A stretch of DNA of 64,000 bases from Methanosarcina barkeri str. Wiesmoor (GTDB lineage: Archaea > Halobacteriota > Methanosarcinia > Methanosarcinales > Methanosarcinaceae), in contig NZ_CP009526.1 of the NCBI RefSeq assembly GCF_000969985.1, positions 3,162,001 to 3,226,000 on the forward strand, written 5' to 3'. The notes under the pieces are model-generated. The model made no database searches and was not told the origin of the DNA. It worked only from the letters and a program-made list of their open reading frames with translations. Below are positions 42,230 through 50,823 of this stretch, in pieces. The position numbers and the translations under genes were made by a program. Every line of letters starts with the position of its first letter. Position 1 is the stretch's first letter.

Positions 42230-42317
42230 AAAACATAGCAAAAAATAAGTAATATAGGAAAACATAGCAAAAAATAAGTAATGTAGGAAAACATAGCAAA
42301 AAATAAGTAATATAGGA
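42230..42317. repeat. 29-bp tandem repeat, three copies
   Basis: Three copies of a 29-base A-rich unit (AAAACATAGCAAAAAATAAG plus TAATATAGG), two of them identical. They lie between the antiporter start and the end of the first acetyltransferase gene. Confidence 0.9.
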
Positions 42318-42356
42318 AATACATCAAAACGAAAATAAGCAATACAAGGAAACGCT

Positions 42357-42926
42357 TTAAATAAGCCTTAATTCCATCTCATAACAGCTTTCTTTCTGGC
42401 CGCAGATATTTTTTACCTTTTTTATTTTCCGAAAGCCTATTTTTTTGTATAAATGTATCGCAGGAAGATTGTTTATATTCACATATAAGAGAACGGATGA
42501 TATTCCGTTTACCTTCATCTCTTCAGTACTGCTCCTTAATAACCTCTCAGCAAAACCCCTGCCTCTAAAATTTCTGTCAGTTGCAATTGAGGATATTACT
42601 GATTTTTTCTCAAACCCTTTGAGGGAAATTGCAGGTTTAAGGTAGTAGACGCAGTAACCCACGATTTCATCCTTACTCTTCATAACATAAAATATATTTC
42701 TTGAATTCTTCGAATATCTTATAAGTTTTTCCGAGCTTCCATTTTTAAATCCTTCGGTCTGGATTCTAAGAACTTCAGGAAGCATGTAGTCTTCTATAGA
42801 AACAATATCTCCTTTTTCTATTGACTTCCATTTTTTTACCAGTAGATTACCAGTAGTATCTTGCAGTAGTTTCTTAAGATTCATCAAGTACCCAACTGAT
42901 CGGGTGTGAATTTTGATAGTACCCAT
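42357..42926 (-). CDS. GNAT-family N-acetyltransferase, copy 1
   Basis: 189 residues from the ATG at 42926. The GNAT fold is clear: beta4 and the acetyl-CoA pyrophosphate loop (SSIATDRNFRGRGFAERLLRSS, R/Q-x-x-G-x-G/A-type), then NINNLPAIHLYKKIGFRKIK as the conserved C-terminal motif B, similar to RimI. The N-terminal 50 residues are extra. It is a close relative of the gene 440 bases upstream. The acceptor (protein N-terminus or small molecule) is unknown. Confidence 0.88.
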   Translation of the reverse strand: MGTIKIHTRSVGYLMNLKKLLQDTTGNLLVKKWKSIEKGDIVSIEDYMLPEVLRIQTEGFKNGSSEKLIRYSKNSRNIFYVMKSKDEIVGYCVYYLKPAISLKGFEKKSVISSIATDRNFRGRGFAERLLRSSTEEMKVNGISSVLLYVNINNLPAIHLYKKIGFRKIKKVKNICGQKESCYEMELRLI

Positions 42927-43011
42927 TAAAATCACTCTTGGGCAAGGCCGTTGGTGAAATTCTCTTTTTTAAAGTTTACGGTTTCAAACCATTAAAAACT
43001 TCCGACTTTTT

Positions 43012-43095
43012 GGTGACAGAAATTCCCCACAGCCAGGTTGGTGACAGAAATATCTCACAGACAGGTTGGTGACAGAAATTTCTCACAGACAAGTA
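43012..43095. repeat. 28-bp tandem repeat, three copies
   Basis: Three copies of a unit starting GGTGACAGAAAT and ending CAGACAGGTT, with a few mismatches. It lies upstream of the first acetyltransferase gene. No spacer-repeat pattern as in CRISPR. Confidence 0.9.
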
Positions 43096-43362
43096 ATTAT
43101 ACGCACCTTAGAAAATTCGATTTTTATTTAAATATATCTATTCTCAAAACTTATCAATTATTGCATCGAGGAAAAAAGGCCAGGTAAAATCCCAAATTAT
43201 TATTGTACAAAAGGAATGCTTGAATAAAATCAGCTTTTTTGTAAAAACCTTTGTTCATAAGGGCTTGTATCAAAAAGTTTGAGAAGAATATTTAGGAATT
43301 ATAGAGTTTAAGGAATTAAGTTTAAGGAATTAAGTTTAAGGAAGTATAGACAGTCCTGAGAA

Positions 43363-43932
43363 TTAAAGAATTCTTAATTCCATTTCATAACACGTCTCTT
43401 TCAAGCCACATATGTCTTTTATTTCTTTAATTTTCCTGAAGCCCATTTTTTCATACAACCTTATGGCAGGAAGGTTTTTCGCATTTACATATAAGAAAAT
43501 CGAAGATATTCCATTTAACCTCATTTCTTTAATGCTTTCTCTTAATAAATTCTCTCCATAATGTTTTCTTCTAAAATTCTTATCTATTGAAATTGAATAA
43601 ATTACGGATTTTTTCATAAAACCTTTTAGAGACAGAACAGGCTTCAAATAATATATGCAGTAACCCACAACCTGATCATAGCTTTTTGTCACATAAAAGA
43701 TCTTTTTCATTCTTTTCGAATATCGTCTAACACCATTCCGGCTTTTAGTTCCAAAACCTTCAGCCTGAATTCTGATAATTTCAGGAAGCATGGAATCTTC
43801 TACGGATACAACGTTTTTTTTCTCGATCTGTACCCATTTTCTTATAAATAGATTAGTTATTATATCCTTCATCAATCTCTCGAAACTCGTTACATATACG
43901 TTTAATGTAACCTGAATTTTTGTTAGGCCCAT
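43363..43932 (-). CDS. GNAT-family N-acetyltransferase, copy 2
   Basis: 189 residues, same length and layout as the downstream copy: ISIDKNFRRKHYGENLLRESIKEM in the cofactor loop and NAKNLPAIRLYEKMGFRKIKEIKDICGLKETCYEMELR at the C-terminus. In this copy the cofactor loop reads RRKHYG where copy 1 has RGRGFA, so one of the usual glycines is replaced; binding of acetyl-CoA may be weaker. Tandem duplication followed by divergence. Confidence 0.85.
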   Translation of the reverse strand: MGLTKIQVTLNVYVTSFERLMKDIITNLFIRKWVQIEKKNVVSVEDSMLPEIIRIQAEGFGTKSRNGVRRYSKRMKKIFYVTKSYDQVVGYCIYYLKPVLSLKGFMKKSVIYSISIDKNFRRKHYGENLLRESIKEMRLNGISSIFLYVNAKNLPAIRLYEKMGFRKIKEIKDICGLKETCYEMELRIL

Positions 43933-44167
43933 AAAAATCACTTTTAAGCGAGTATAATAATTTGCAAGTTTACCCCAATAATTCCTTAGATTCTGTATCC
44001 GATAAATTGAGTTTTCCGCTTCTTAACAAATAATACGAGTGGTTTCCGATTCCATGTCTCCAGGAATACTCACAGCTTTTGAAGTGGAATTTAATACCTG
44101 AATTTTAGAATAAGTAAATTTTAAACTATTTTCCAGGATCAGAAAGCTTTTAAGTTCCCTTTTATAT

Positions 44168-44593
44168 TCACTTTTCAATCTTCTCTTCTGGAACAGTTGT
44201 TAACCTGGAGTGCTTGACTCCCTTTAAACTCAGAATTTTTTCAGTCAGCTCTATTATTTTCTCCCCTTCTCCCTGCAGAATTATTACCTCAAAACACAAA
44301 TTTGGCTCAATATGGAAGTGCACTGAGGAATTTATCAGATCCAGGTATTCGTGCTGAATACTTGCCAGGGTGCTCGATACCCCTTTTTTTGAGCAATCAT
44401 ATACTATAGAAATCGTTGCAGCTCTTTTGCCCTTGATCTGCTGCATCCATTCATAATGCTGGTTATATGTCCTTATGGCATCCCTTATTCCTTCGGATCG
44501 AGAGGAATATCCTCTCTTCACAAGAGTTTTATCAAATTTGTCCAGAAGTTCCCCTGGTATGGAAACCCCTATTCTCATAAGCTTCCTTTCCAT
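44168..44593 (-). CDS. nikR: Nickel-responsive repressor NikR
   Basis: 141 residues from the ATG at 44593 behind GGGAGGGG. The ribbon-helix-helix domain (RIGVSIPGELLDKFDKTLVKRGYSSRSEGIRDAIR) is followed by an ACT-like metal domain with all four nickel ligands (H in QHEY, H-x-H in VHFHIEP, C in NLCFEV). It is a tetrameric DNA-binding regulator of nickel uptake, and here could relate to the nickel enzymes of the methanogen (hydrogenase, CODH, methyl-CoM reductase). Monocistronic. Confidence 0.93.
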   Translation of the reverse strand: MERKLMRIGVSIPGELLDKFDKTLVKRGYSSRSEGIRDAIRTYNQHYEWMQQIKGKRAATISIVYDCSKKGVSSTLASIQHEYLDLINSSVHFHIEPNLCFEVIILQGEGEKIIELTEKILSLKGVKHSRLTTVPEEKIEK

Positions 44594-45190
44594 ATACCCC
44601 TCCCGAAAACAAAAATTTTCTATTAAGTACTTATTCCACACATATAGTATAAAACTTAACAGGACACTTAGCGGAAAAAACTAATAGTAGACCCCAGATT
44701 CCCCACCGCGATTCCCAGAATTATACCCTAATATTTGATTGTAATCTCGTTGCATAAATAGTAATCGAAAGACATATGAAATATGAGAAAGTTATTAAAT
44801 TTAGAAATCCATAAAATTCTCAAAGTATTGAGATAGAAATTTCCTGCCGGAACCTCTGCTTTTGTCCGGGTAATTTACAGGAATGCCCTCTTTCTGCAAA
44901 AGCTGGTGATCACCATAAGTATGAAGTAAAATAATTTTACCTGCTTATTTTCAAGCCAGTTGTTTGCTAATAGTATATTTCAAGGTCGATTGATATTGAT
45001 TTCGATAAATTTTTTCTAAAACTAAAATTTTTTATAAGTATCCGTAAAATCGACAGTAACCTTGCGGATTCCCAAAAAGCTTATTAAAGGCAGAGTTCTA
45101 TAGCGTGAAACACATTTACGCTGAATTGGCTGACAATGAATAATTTTCTTGCTTATCAATTTAGTTTATTTAAAAAAAGAGTTGAAAATT
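44594..45190. other. Divergent intergenic region between nikR and the FKBP gene
   Basis: About 600 bases without a gene. It contains the promoters of both divergent genes. I could not identify a convincing NikR operator. Confidence 0.4.
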
Positions 45191-45955
45191 ATGGCAATCC
45201 AGAAAGGCGATTTCATAAAGTTGAACTACACAGGTAAGTTCGAAGACGGCAGGATTTTCGACACAACAGACGAAGAACTTGCAAAAAAGGAGGACATTTT
45301 TAATCCGCGCGGACTTTACGGCGGAGACGTTGTTATTGTCGGGGCAGGTCATACAATTGAGGGCCTTGATGAAGATCTCGAGGGAAAGGAAGTCGGTTAC
45401 AACGGAAGCATTGTAATCCCACCGGAAAAGGCTTTTGGCCTGAGCAATCCCAAACTTGTGGAAACGATTTCTATCACGAAACTGAAAGACCGAAATGTTC
45501 ATCCTGGTCTTCCTGTTGAAGTAGATGGCAGAAGAGGAGTTGTCAGCAGGGTTATAGGCCGCAGGGTCACTGTAGACTTTAATAGCCCCCTTGCAGGCAA
45601 GACCGTTACCTATGAGTATACTATTGAAAATGTTCTTGAGACTGAAGTTGAGAAAATTCAGGGCCTGCTTGCCCTCTATACCGGCCTCAGGGATATGGAA
45701 GTAGAGGCTATTGATGGCGTTGCAAAGATTTATACCCCCACAGGTCTGACTTTCAACCAGCGCTGGCTCATGGCAAAGGACAGGGTTGCATCCGAACTTT
45801 TTAAGTATGCTGGCCTTAAGGAAGTCCAGTTCATTGAAAAGCTTACAGCCGAATCCGAAACTCAGATACCAGCCGAGCCCGAAGCTGAAACTGAAGCTGA
45901 ACCTGAGTCTGAGTCTAAACCAGAAACCGAGGAATCCTCAGAGCCGGAAGTCTGA
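45191..45955 (+). CDS. FKBP-type peptidyl-prolyl isomerase, long archaeal form
   Basis: 254 residues from the ATG at 45191 (MAIQKGDFIKLNYTGKFEDG). The FKBP domain has the catalytic strand FDTT, an inserted IF chaperone flap and the return strand AFGLSNPKLVETISI, as in SlyD-like archaeal FKBPs. A second domain (about 155-215) and an acidic low-complexity tail of PE-rich repeats (PEAETEAEPESES) follow. It assists protein folding in the cytosol. Followed by a terminator hairpin. Confidence 0.92.
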   Translation: MAIQKGDFIKLNYTGKFEDGRIFDTTDEELAKKEDIFNPRGLYGGDVVIVGAGHTIEGLDEDLEGKEVGYNGSIVIPPEKAFGLSNPKLVETISITKLKDRNVHPGLPVEVDGRRGVVSRVIGRRVTVDFNSPLAGKTVTYEYTIENVLETEVEKIQGLLALYTGLRDMEVEAIDGVAKIYTPTGLTFNQRWLMAKDRVASELFKYAGLKEVQFIEKLTAESETQIPAEPEAETEAEPESESKPETEESSEPEV

Positions 45956-45980
45956 TTTCAGTTTTTTATTGCTCAGAGAG

Positions 45981-46002
45981 GCGAAGAGCTCTTTCTCTTC
46001 GC
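45981..46002 (+). terminator. Hairpin terminator of the FKBP gene
   Basis: Perfect 8-bp stem GCGAAGAG/CTCTTCGC around CTCTTT, 25 bases after the stop codon, followed by AAATTTTATA. Confidence 0.7.
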
Positions 46003-46108
46003 AAATTTTATATACCATAATTGGGTTTGTTGTATACGCTTTCCGGAATATCATGGTAACCTGTAACTTTCCCTTTGCGGGAAGCTGTAAGAATAATTAT
46101 TTCAACCT

Positions 46109-46193
46109 GCTGAGGTAGCCCAGCGGACTACGGCGCCGGTCTTGAAAACCGGTAGCGCTTTGCGCTACGGGAGTTCGAATCTCCCCCTCAGCG
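46109..46193 (+). tRNA. tRNA-Ser (anticodon TGA)
   Basis: 85 bases. Acceptor stem GCTGAGG pairs with CCTCAGC. The anticodon stem-loop is CCGGT-CTTGAAA-ACCGG, giving TGA. The long variable arm (TAGCGCTTTGCGCTACG) is class II, as expected for serine. The T-arm is GGGAG-TTCGAAT-CTCCC. CCA is not encoded. The 3' end is the integration site of the neighbouring element and remains intact. Confidence 0.96.
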
Positions 46194-46194
46194 C
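46180..46194 (+). repeat. Left attachment site (attL) in tRNA-Ser
   Basis: TCTCCCCCTCAGCGC, the end of the tRNA-Ser gene plus one base, is repeated exactly at 62747-62761. A weaker match (AGTTC) extends both copies upstream. Confidence 0.85.
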
Positions 46195-46327
46195 CTAACT
46201 TCTCAGCCATTTTTTAAAAATAAATCTGTTTTTTATTAATTAAGCATGAATATATTTTGGCTGTGAGTCGCCGCACTTTCTCATAGAAAGACAAGAGAGG
46301 TAATTTAATACATAACCAATTATTTGA

Positions 46328-47194
46328 TTAATTCTTTATTAATTCTTTAATTATCCTTTCCTTTTTCCTTACTTCTACGCTTTTTCTTTCTGTTAATTGC
46401 CCTTCAAGAAGGATGAAATCAATTCTTTGCACCTGTATTTTGTTTTCTAGGTCTTCGTATATCGTCTGTTCGAGGTTTCCGATATCAAGAACTACGAGCA
46501 TTGTGAAATTAAAGAATTTACTGTAATCTTCTACTTGTGCTCTTGCGTTCCTTAAGTGATTTTTGTTTGTTCCTAATTTGAGTTCGATTGCTACCTCGAA
46601 ACCTGGATCTGGAGCACTTATTACTATGTCTACTTTGTCACCATCACCACAAGGAACTTGTCTTTGGATTTCAAAATTTGGGAATTGATATTTTAAATAT
46701 TGGAATAAGTGTTTCTCGAATTCATCTTCGGAGTTTATGGCAAAATCCAGACTGAAAGCTTGTATTTTCTGTTTAATGTTTGAGTATAAGATTGAGACTT
46801 CCCCTTCCTGGTCTCCTTCCAGATTTTCATTAATGTTAGTTGCGGAAGAGGTGTCTTTTACCATTGTGAGCTTTTTTTCTTTTTCTTCCTGGAGGATGTC
46901 GCTTACATCTATGTTTCTCTTTTTTGCATAGTCCAGGATCTCTTCGTAGCTTAAGTTGCTTCTTATACATACTATGTGATCGGTAATTGTAGGCCTTTTA
47001 TTTTCTATTATATCGGAAAAACGTCCAGGTTTAATAGTTATGTTGTAGTTCTTGGCCATGTATTGAAGCTGTTTTAAAGAGAGTCTTTTAAGAACTCTTG
47101 TCTTTTTATTTCGAAGTTCTTTCTGGTCATCTAGATTTTTGGATACTTTCTGTATTCCATTGACTACAGAATGAAGTAAGTTCACTAACACCAC
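46328..47194 (-). CDS. PD-(D/E)XK nuclease-like protein
   Basis: 288 residues; start ambiguous among clustered GTG codons at 47194, 47191 and 47185 behind GGTGG. The N-terminal half has two short helical SAP/extension-like motifs (KRLSLKQLQYMAKNYNI and NLSYEEILDYAKKRNIDVSDIL). The C-terminal half has the restriction-endonuclease-like core: FEKHLFQYLKYQFPNFEIQ, KVDIVI and AIELKLG, fitting the E...D...ExK pattern. It sits between the tRNA and the integrase. It could be a defence cargo gene or act in element DNA processing. Confidence 0.75.
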   Translation of the reverse strand: MVLVNLLHSVVNGIQKVSKNLDDQKELRNKKTRVLKRLSLKQLQYMAKNYNITIKPGRFSDIIENKRPTITDHIVCIRSNLSYEEILDYAKKRNIDVSDILQEEKEKKLTMVKDTSSATNINENLEGDQEGEVSILYSNIKQKIQAFSLDFAINSEDEFEKHLFQYLKYQFPNFEIQRQVPCGDGDKVDIVISAPDPGFEVAIELKLGTNKNHLRNARAQVEDYSKFFNFTMLVVLDIGNLEQTIYEDLENKIQVQRIDFILLEGQLTERKSVEVRKKERIIKELIKN

Positions 47195-47250
47195 CGCTCT
47201 TTTAATTTTCTTTTTAAAAAAGTGTAAAGTTTAAGACTATATAAATTTTC

Positions 47251-48198
47251 TTAGTAGTGAATAAAAAGCTGTGGAACATATTTTAGATAGCTTTCTTTTA
47301 ATTCAGCTTGGGTTATGTGGTCATAGATGTCTATAGCTTCCTTCCTGGAATCTCCCCGGAGTTCCTGGATTATGGACCTTGGACAGCCGGAGCGACGCAT
47401 CCAGGTAGTGAAGAAATGCCGGAAGCAGTGAGGCGTGAATTTTTCGTTGAGTTTTCCCTGGGGATTGTGGAAGCCTAGACGCTCTGCGTGTTGTGTTGTA
47501 GCGTCGTATACTGTGTCCCGGTTGATCCGGTCACCTTTGACACCGAGAAAGAGAGCCTTAGAGTGGACCTTCGGTCTTTTATTCTGTCTCCATGTAATCC
47601 ATTCTTGGAGGACCTGAGAACATTCGTTATCAAAGAACACTATACGGTTAGATCTCTTTGCATGTGGCTTTAAGATTGCATAGTTTTTTGAGAGATAGAG
47701 GTCCTGGAGATCAAGGTCTATTAGCTCCTGCCTTCTTATTCCTGTCTTGGCAAAGAAAATGAACATTGCTTTAAAGCCGATCCATTCAGTCGAATCTATT
47801 AAGGCCCGCATCTGTTCCAGACTGATAAGCTGTCTTTCTTCATGACGTTGTTCTTTGTAGTACCTTAAGTATCGCTTCCTGAATTGAGGGACTATATTTT
47901 TTTGTACTCCTTCATATTCGAGGTAATCAAAAAAAGATGAGAGTGCAGCGAAGTAGTTTTCTACTGTAGAAGGAGCGAAGTTTTTTTCATCCCGAATGTG
48001 AACGAGAAAAGATTTCAGGACTTCTGGAGAGATTTCTATAGAGTGCCTGGATAGGAAGTATCTCAAGCAACTTTTGTAGGACTGTATAGTTCGTGGGGAG
48101 AAGTTCCGAACCTGGCAGTCTAGCAGGAAATTAGAAAGGAGGCTTGTTTCGGGGAGGTCCTGAACACCACAGTCTAAAAGTATGTTGTGTTGATACAT
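47251..48198 (-). CDS. int: Tyrosine recombinase (integrase)
   Basis: 315 residues. The N-terminal SAM-like core-binding domain (about 20-110, CQVRNFSPRTIQSYKSCLRYFL) precedes the catalytic domain with R155 (TGIRRQEL), H257 and R260 (HCFRHFF) and nucleophile Y292 (IYDHI). The usual LGH box reads RGDS. It catalyses integration and excision at tRNA-Ser. It lies close to attL and is likely the last gene of the long leftward set. Confidence 0.93.
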   Translation of the reverse strand: MYQHNILLDCGVQDLPETSLLSNFLLDCQVRNFSPRTIQSYKSCLRYFLSRHSIEISPEVLKSFLVHIRDEKNFAPSTVENYFAALSSFFDYLEYEGVQKNIVPQFRKRYLRYYKEQRHEERQLISLEQMRALIDSTEWIGFKAMFIFFAKTGIRRQELIDLDLQDLYLSKNYAILKPHAKRSNRIVFFDNECSQVLQEWITWRQNKRPKVHSKALFLGVKGDRINRDTVYDATTQHAERLGFHNPQGKLNEKFTPHCFRHFFTTWMRRSGCPRSIIQELRGDSRKEAIDIYDHITQAELKESYLKYVPQLFIHY

Positions 48199-48339
48199 GC
48201 TAAAAAGTTGTATAATGTTTTTATTAGTGTTTTAAGCCTGTACAGCTGAGTGTAAAAGTTGTACATTATTTATAAAAAATATAGTTTTTGCTCCTGAGGA
48301 TAGGGAAGCTGAAAAAAAGAGGAGTGAGGTAAGAATTGT

Positions 48340-48654
48340 TTAGATTGGAGTTAGTTTAGAAACTAGCTCGTACATTGTTTTTTCGTTGAGTTCTAGGGCG
48401 GTGGAGTTTATACCGTTTTCGAAAATGTGTTTTTCGATTGATGAACAGCTATCGAGTGTTTCAAGTGTTTCAGGTGTGAGGTAGTTTTTTTCTCTGAGAT
48501 ATTTTTCTACTGCTACGTTAATTGTATTGCTTAGATCAAGACCGTACATGTCGATTGTTTGTTTAAGGAAGTTTTCTAAGGATGGCCGGATTTGTACCCG
48601 GTCCTTTTTTCCCAAGCCCAGGTTACGAGCGACGACGATAGAACAGCGTTCCAT
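48340..48654 (-). CDS. Small protein, possible ribbon-helix-helix regulator
   Basis: 104 residues, ATG behind GGGGG. The segment DRVQIRPSLENFLKQTIDMYGLDLSNTINVAVEKYLREKN has the strand-helix-helix pattern of RHH/Arc-type DNA-binding proteins. The remaining C-terminus is helical. Position next to the integrase suggests control of integration or of the structural genes. Family assignment is tentative. Confidence 0.65.
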   Translation of the reverse strand: MERCSIVVARNLGLGKKDRVQIRPSLENFLKQTIDMYGLDLSNTINVAVEKYLREKNYLTPETLETLDSCSSIEKHIFENGINSTALELNEKTMYELVSKLTPI

Positions 48655-48717
48655 ACTGAACCCCCTTAAAAAATAGATTAGGGATAGTATAAAAAACGTA
48701 TGGTGTTAAAGTGTTGG

Positions 48718-49713
48718 TTATTGGGAGACTACGGCTTTTAGGGCGGTTACAAGGTCTTCGAGGCCTATGCTTGATTTCTGGGTTCTGGGTTTATGTTCGG
48801 GTTCCAGGTGGCCTATGTACCGGATGTAACCGAGATCTTCACCTTTTCCATACCAGGGGATTCTTATTTTGTCGGTGAAGGTTTTGGAAGGGAAGGAGAT
48901 TATTGCTTGTCCGGGTTCGAGCTTTTCAAAGAGGCGATTGAAGCGGTATAGTTTAGGCTGTTCGCTGCTGGGGTAGTTTGCGCCTCTGAGGGAGATTAGG
49001 AACTGGAAGGAGGACCTTATCCCTGGGCGAAGTTTGCGCCAGCCGTGGGAAGATGCGACGAGTCGGACGTTTTGACTTCTTAGCTGTTCGGCGTTGTGCT
49101 GGAGGATTGCGCCTGCTTGCTGGTCTCCTGAGAATCCTTGTCCTCGGCTGGGTGCTATGTTGTTGAGTTCGTCTAGAAAGATTGCTACTCTGGGGTTTTT
49201 GCCTTTTAGCTGTGAGTAGGTGTATCCTGCAGGTTTTAGGTCGTAGTTCATTGCTTTTAGGATTAGGGATTCAAAGAGCTTGGCTGTGGTGGGAGCTACT
49301 AGGGAAGGGTGAAGTATGAAACGCTGGAGACATAGGACGTTTATGTGGTCACGGTCTAGGAGGTTCCAGACTTCTTTGGGATCCTGGAAGTATATTTTTT
49401 CTATTTCGTAGTGTTGGACTTCTTCGCCGTTTTCGTCTTCGAAGAAGTTTATTTCTATATTACATGATTCAGGGATTAGGAGTCTAACAGGGGCCATTCT
49501 GGAGAGCTGCAGGATTTCTGAGCTTTTGCCTCTGTCAAACCAGACTAAGGTTTCCCACTGGCTGGCTGGAAGCTTGTTTCTTGCCTGCAGGAAGCCGTCT
49601 ACGAGCCAGAACATGAGGGTAGTTTTTCCTGATCCTGTATTTCCGTTTTCTAGGCCGTGTTGACCAGGGGAGAGGATGAATTCTTTGAAGAGTTTTTCTT
49701 CCCAGCTGTTCAA
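48718..49713 (-). CDS. FtsK/HerA-superfamily NTPase (virion NTPase-like)
   Basis: 331 residues, TTG start with GGAGG 8 bases upstream. Walker A GNTGSGKTT (24-32), Walker B RVAIFLDELN (175-184), and a later SSHGWRKL sensor-like stretch. The NTPase is short, lacking membrane helices, similar to the Zot/HerA-like NTPases conserved in pleolipoviruses and other archaeal viruses, where they are thought to act in genome packaging or release. It follows the small membrane protein gene. Confidence 0.82.
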   Translation of the reverse strand: MNSWEEKLFKEFILSPGQHGLENGNTGSGKTTLMFWLVDGFLQARNKLPASQWETLVWFDRGKSSEILQLSRMAPVRLLIPESCNIEINFFEDENGEEVQHYEIEKIYFQDPKEVWNLLDRDHINVLCLQRFILHPSLVAPTTAKLFESLILKAMNYDLKPAGYTYSQLKGKNPRVAIFLDELNNIAPSRGQGFSGDQQAGAILQHNAEQLRSQNVRLVASSHGWRKLRPGIRSSFQFLISLRGANYPSSEQPKLYRFNRLFEKLEPGQAIISFPSKTFTDKIRIPWYGKGEDLGYIRYIGHLEPEHKPRTQKSSIGLEDLVTALKAVVSQ

Positions 49714-49715
49714 GG

Positions 49716-49883
49716 TTAGACCTCCTTTTCTTCGTGTTCTTCGTTGGGTAGGAATGAGGAAAGGAAGGATAGTATCTGATTTTGAGAGTATTTTCCTGCC
49801 AGATAGCCGAGTGTAGCGGAGAAGATGCCTACCAGGAGACAGAGCTTTTGTATGTCGAATGGGTCTACAGTCCAGAGTATCAT
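49716..49883 (-). CDS. Small single-span membrane protein
   Basis: 55 residues (start MILWTVDPFD, one membrane helix at about 12-32, acidic C-terminus ending EEKEV). The ATG overlaps the upstream stop (TAATG) and a GGTGG lies 5 bases before it. Its own C-terminal codons carry the GGAGG that serves the NTPase gene. No family known. Confidence 0.75.
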   Translation of the reverse strand: MILWTVDPFDIQKLCLLVGIFSATLGYLAGKYSQNQILSFLSSFLPNEEHEEKEV

Positions 49884-50272
49884 TATTGCCACCTGCTGCC
49901 TTGTATTTCTTTGATCATTGATTCGGTTATGAGTTCATGTTTGTGTATTATGGTCATTAGCTGGAGTCTTGTTATGTCCAAGGCTTCTTCTATGGATTTT
50001 CTTCTTTCGTCTGCGATTTGGATGTATTCAGGGTCGTCTAAGATTGGTTCGTATGTTCCTCGGATTGTGCTTATGTCTCGGTGGATTTCTTCAAGGAAGT
50101 TTTTGTCTTCTTCTTTGAGGCCTTCTTTTTCTGAGACTGCAGCGGTGATTGTGTATATTAGTGCTACAAGGGAGATCTTAGCCCGGAGGCTTGCGTCTAT
50201 GGTATAGACCTGGGACCTGAGGGCTTCGGCAAGAAGGTAAGGTAGACCAAGGAATTTTTTATCGCTCTGCAT
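49883..50272 (-). CDS. Unknown helical protein
   Basis: 129 residues, mostly alpha-helical and charged (EKEGLKEEDKNFLEEIHRDIS), with a modest hydrophobic stretch at about 30-48. Overlaps the preceding gene by 14 bases and the following one by one base. I recognise no family. Likely a structural or accessory component of the element. Confidence 0.7.
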   Translation of the reverse strand: MQSDKKFLGLPYLLAEALRSQVYTIDASLRAKISLVALIYTITAAVSEKEGLKEEDKNFLEEIHRDISTIRGTYEPILDDPEYIQIADERRKSIEEALDITRLQLMTIIHKHELITESMIKEIQGSRWQ

Positions 50273-50675
50273 CCTGGCTGCCTCCTGACTGTTGAGAGTT
50301 ACGTTTTTTCAGGAAGGAGAAGAAGGACTTTTTAGGAGGCTGGTTAGGGTCTATTTGGGGGTAGAGTGTTGGGATTACAGGCCTGGGTATGATTGTGTTT
50401 ACTGCTTCCTGCCTGCCGAGCCGGTCTCTTGAGGCTGAGAGTGAAGCAGCTCTATTCATGAAGCAGATTACGCCGGGTATGGGTATGACGAATTTGTCTA
50501 CTGATTCATAGAGAGACATTGCGGTGATTTGTTGTTGGCTGAGGTCATACATTGCGTCTGTTGTGGGGTTGATTAGGGCCTGTACAGTGGATCTTTTGAG
50601 GGCAATGTCCGAGTTGTCGGAGACCTTCCCGCTGTTTTCTTTTTCTCTGAGTTTGTCTGCTATTTCGTTAGCCAT
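50259..50675 (-). CDS. Unknown protein
   Basis: 138 residues, starting MANEIADKLREKENSG. A weak central hydrophobic segment (KFVIPIPGVICFMN) is followed by a proline-rich stretch and a basic, lysine-rich C-terminus (KKSFFSFLKKRNSQ). It starts with the same MAN codons and upstream bases as the two preceding genes. No family recognised. Confidence 0.7.
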   Translation of the reverse strand: MANEIADKLREKENSGKVSDNSDIALKRSTVQALINPTTDAMYDLSQQQITAMSLYESVDKFVIPIPGVICFMNRAASLSASRDRLGRQEAVNTIIPRPVIPTLYPQIDPNQPPKKSFFSFLKKRNSQQSGGSQDAER

Positions 50676-50680
50676 GCTCT

Positions 50681-50812
50681 TTAATACCCCCTTATAAGTT
50701 TTCTCGGAAGTTTTGATATGTTTTCACGTTCAGCCCCAAATATTGAGAGTTGATCTAAATATTTCTCGTTTGGGTTCCTTTTTCGTGTCCAATACTTGAG
50801 TTCGTTAGCCAT
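50681..50812 (-). CDS. 43-residue basic protein
   Basis: Starts MANELKYWTRKRNPNEKY and ends LPRKLIRGY; strongly basic. A GGTCAGC precedes the ATG. The last codons (AAGGGGG) provide the ribosome binding site for the next gene. Real status is supported by the packing of its neighbours, not by homology. Confidence 0.6.
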   Translation of the reverse strand: MANELKYWTRKRNPNEKYLDQLSIFGAERENISKLPRKLIRGY

Positions 50813-50823
50813 GCTGACCTCCA

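Noticed and set aside
43012-43095. CRISPR-like array
   Set aside because: Units are directly adjacent without spacers, only three copies, and no cas genes in the window.
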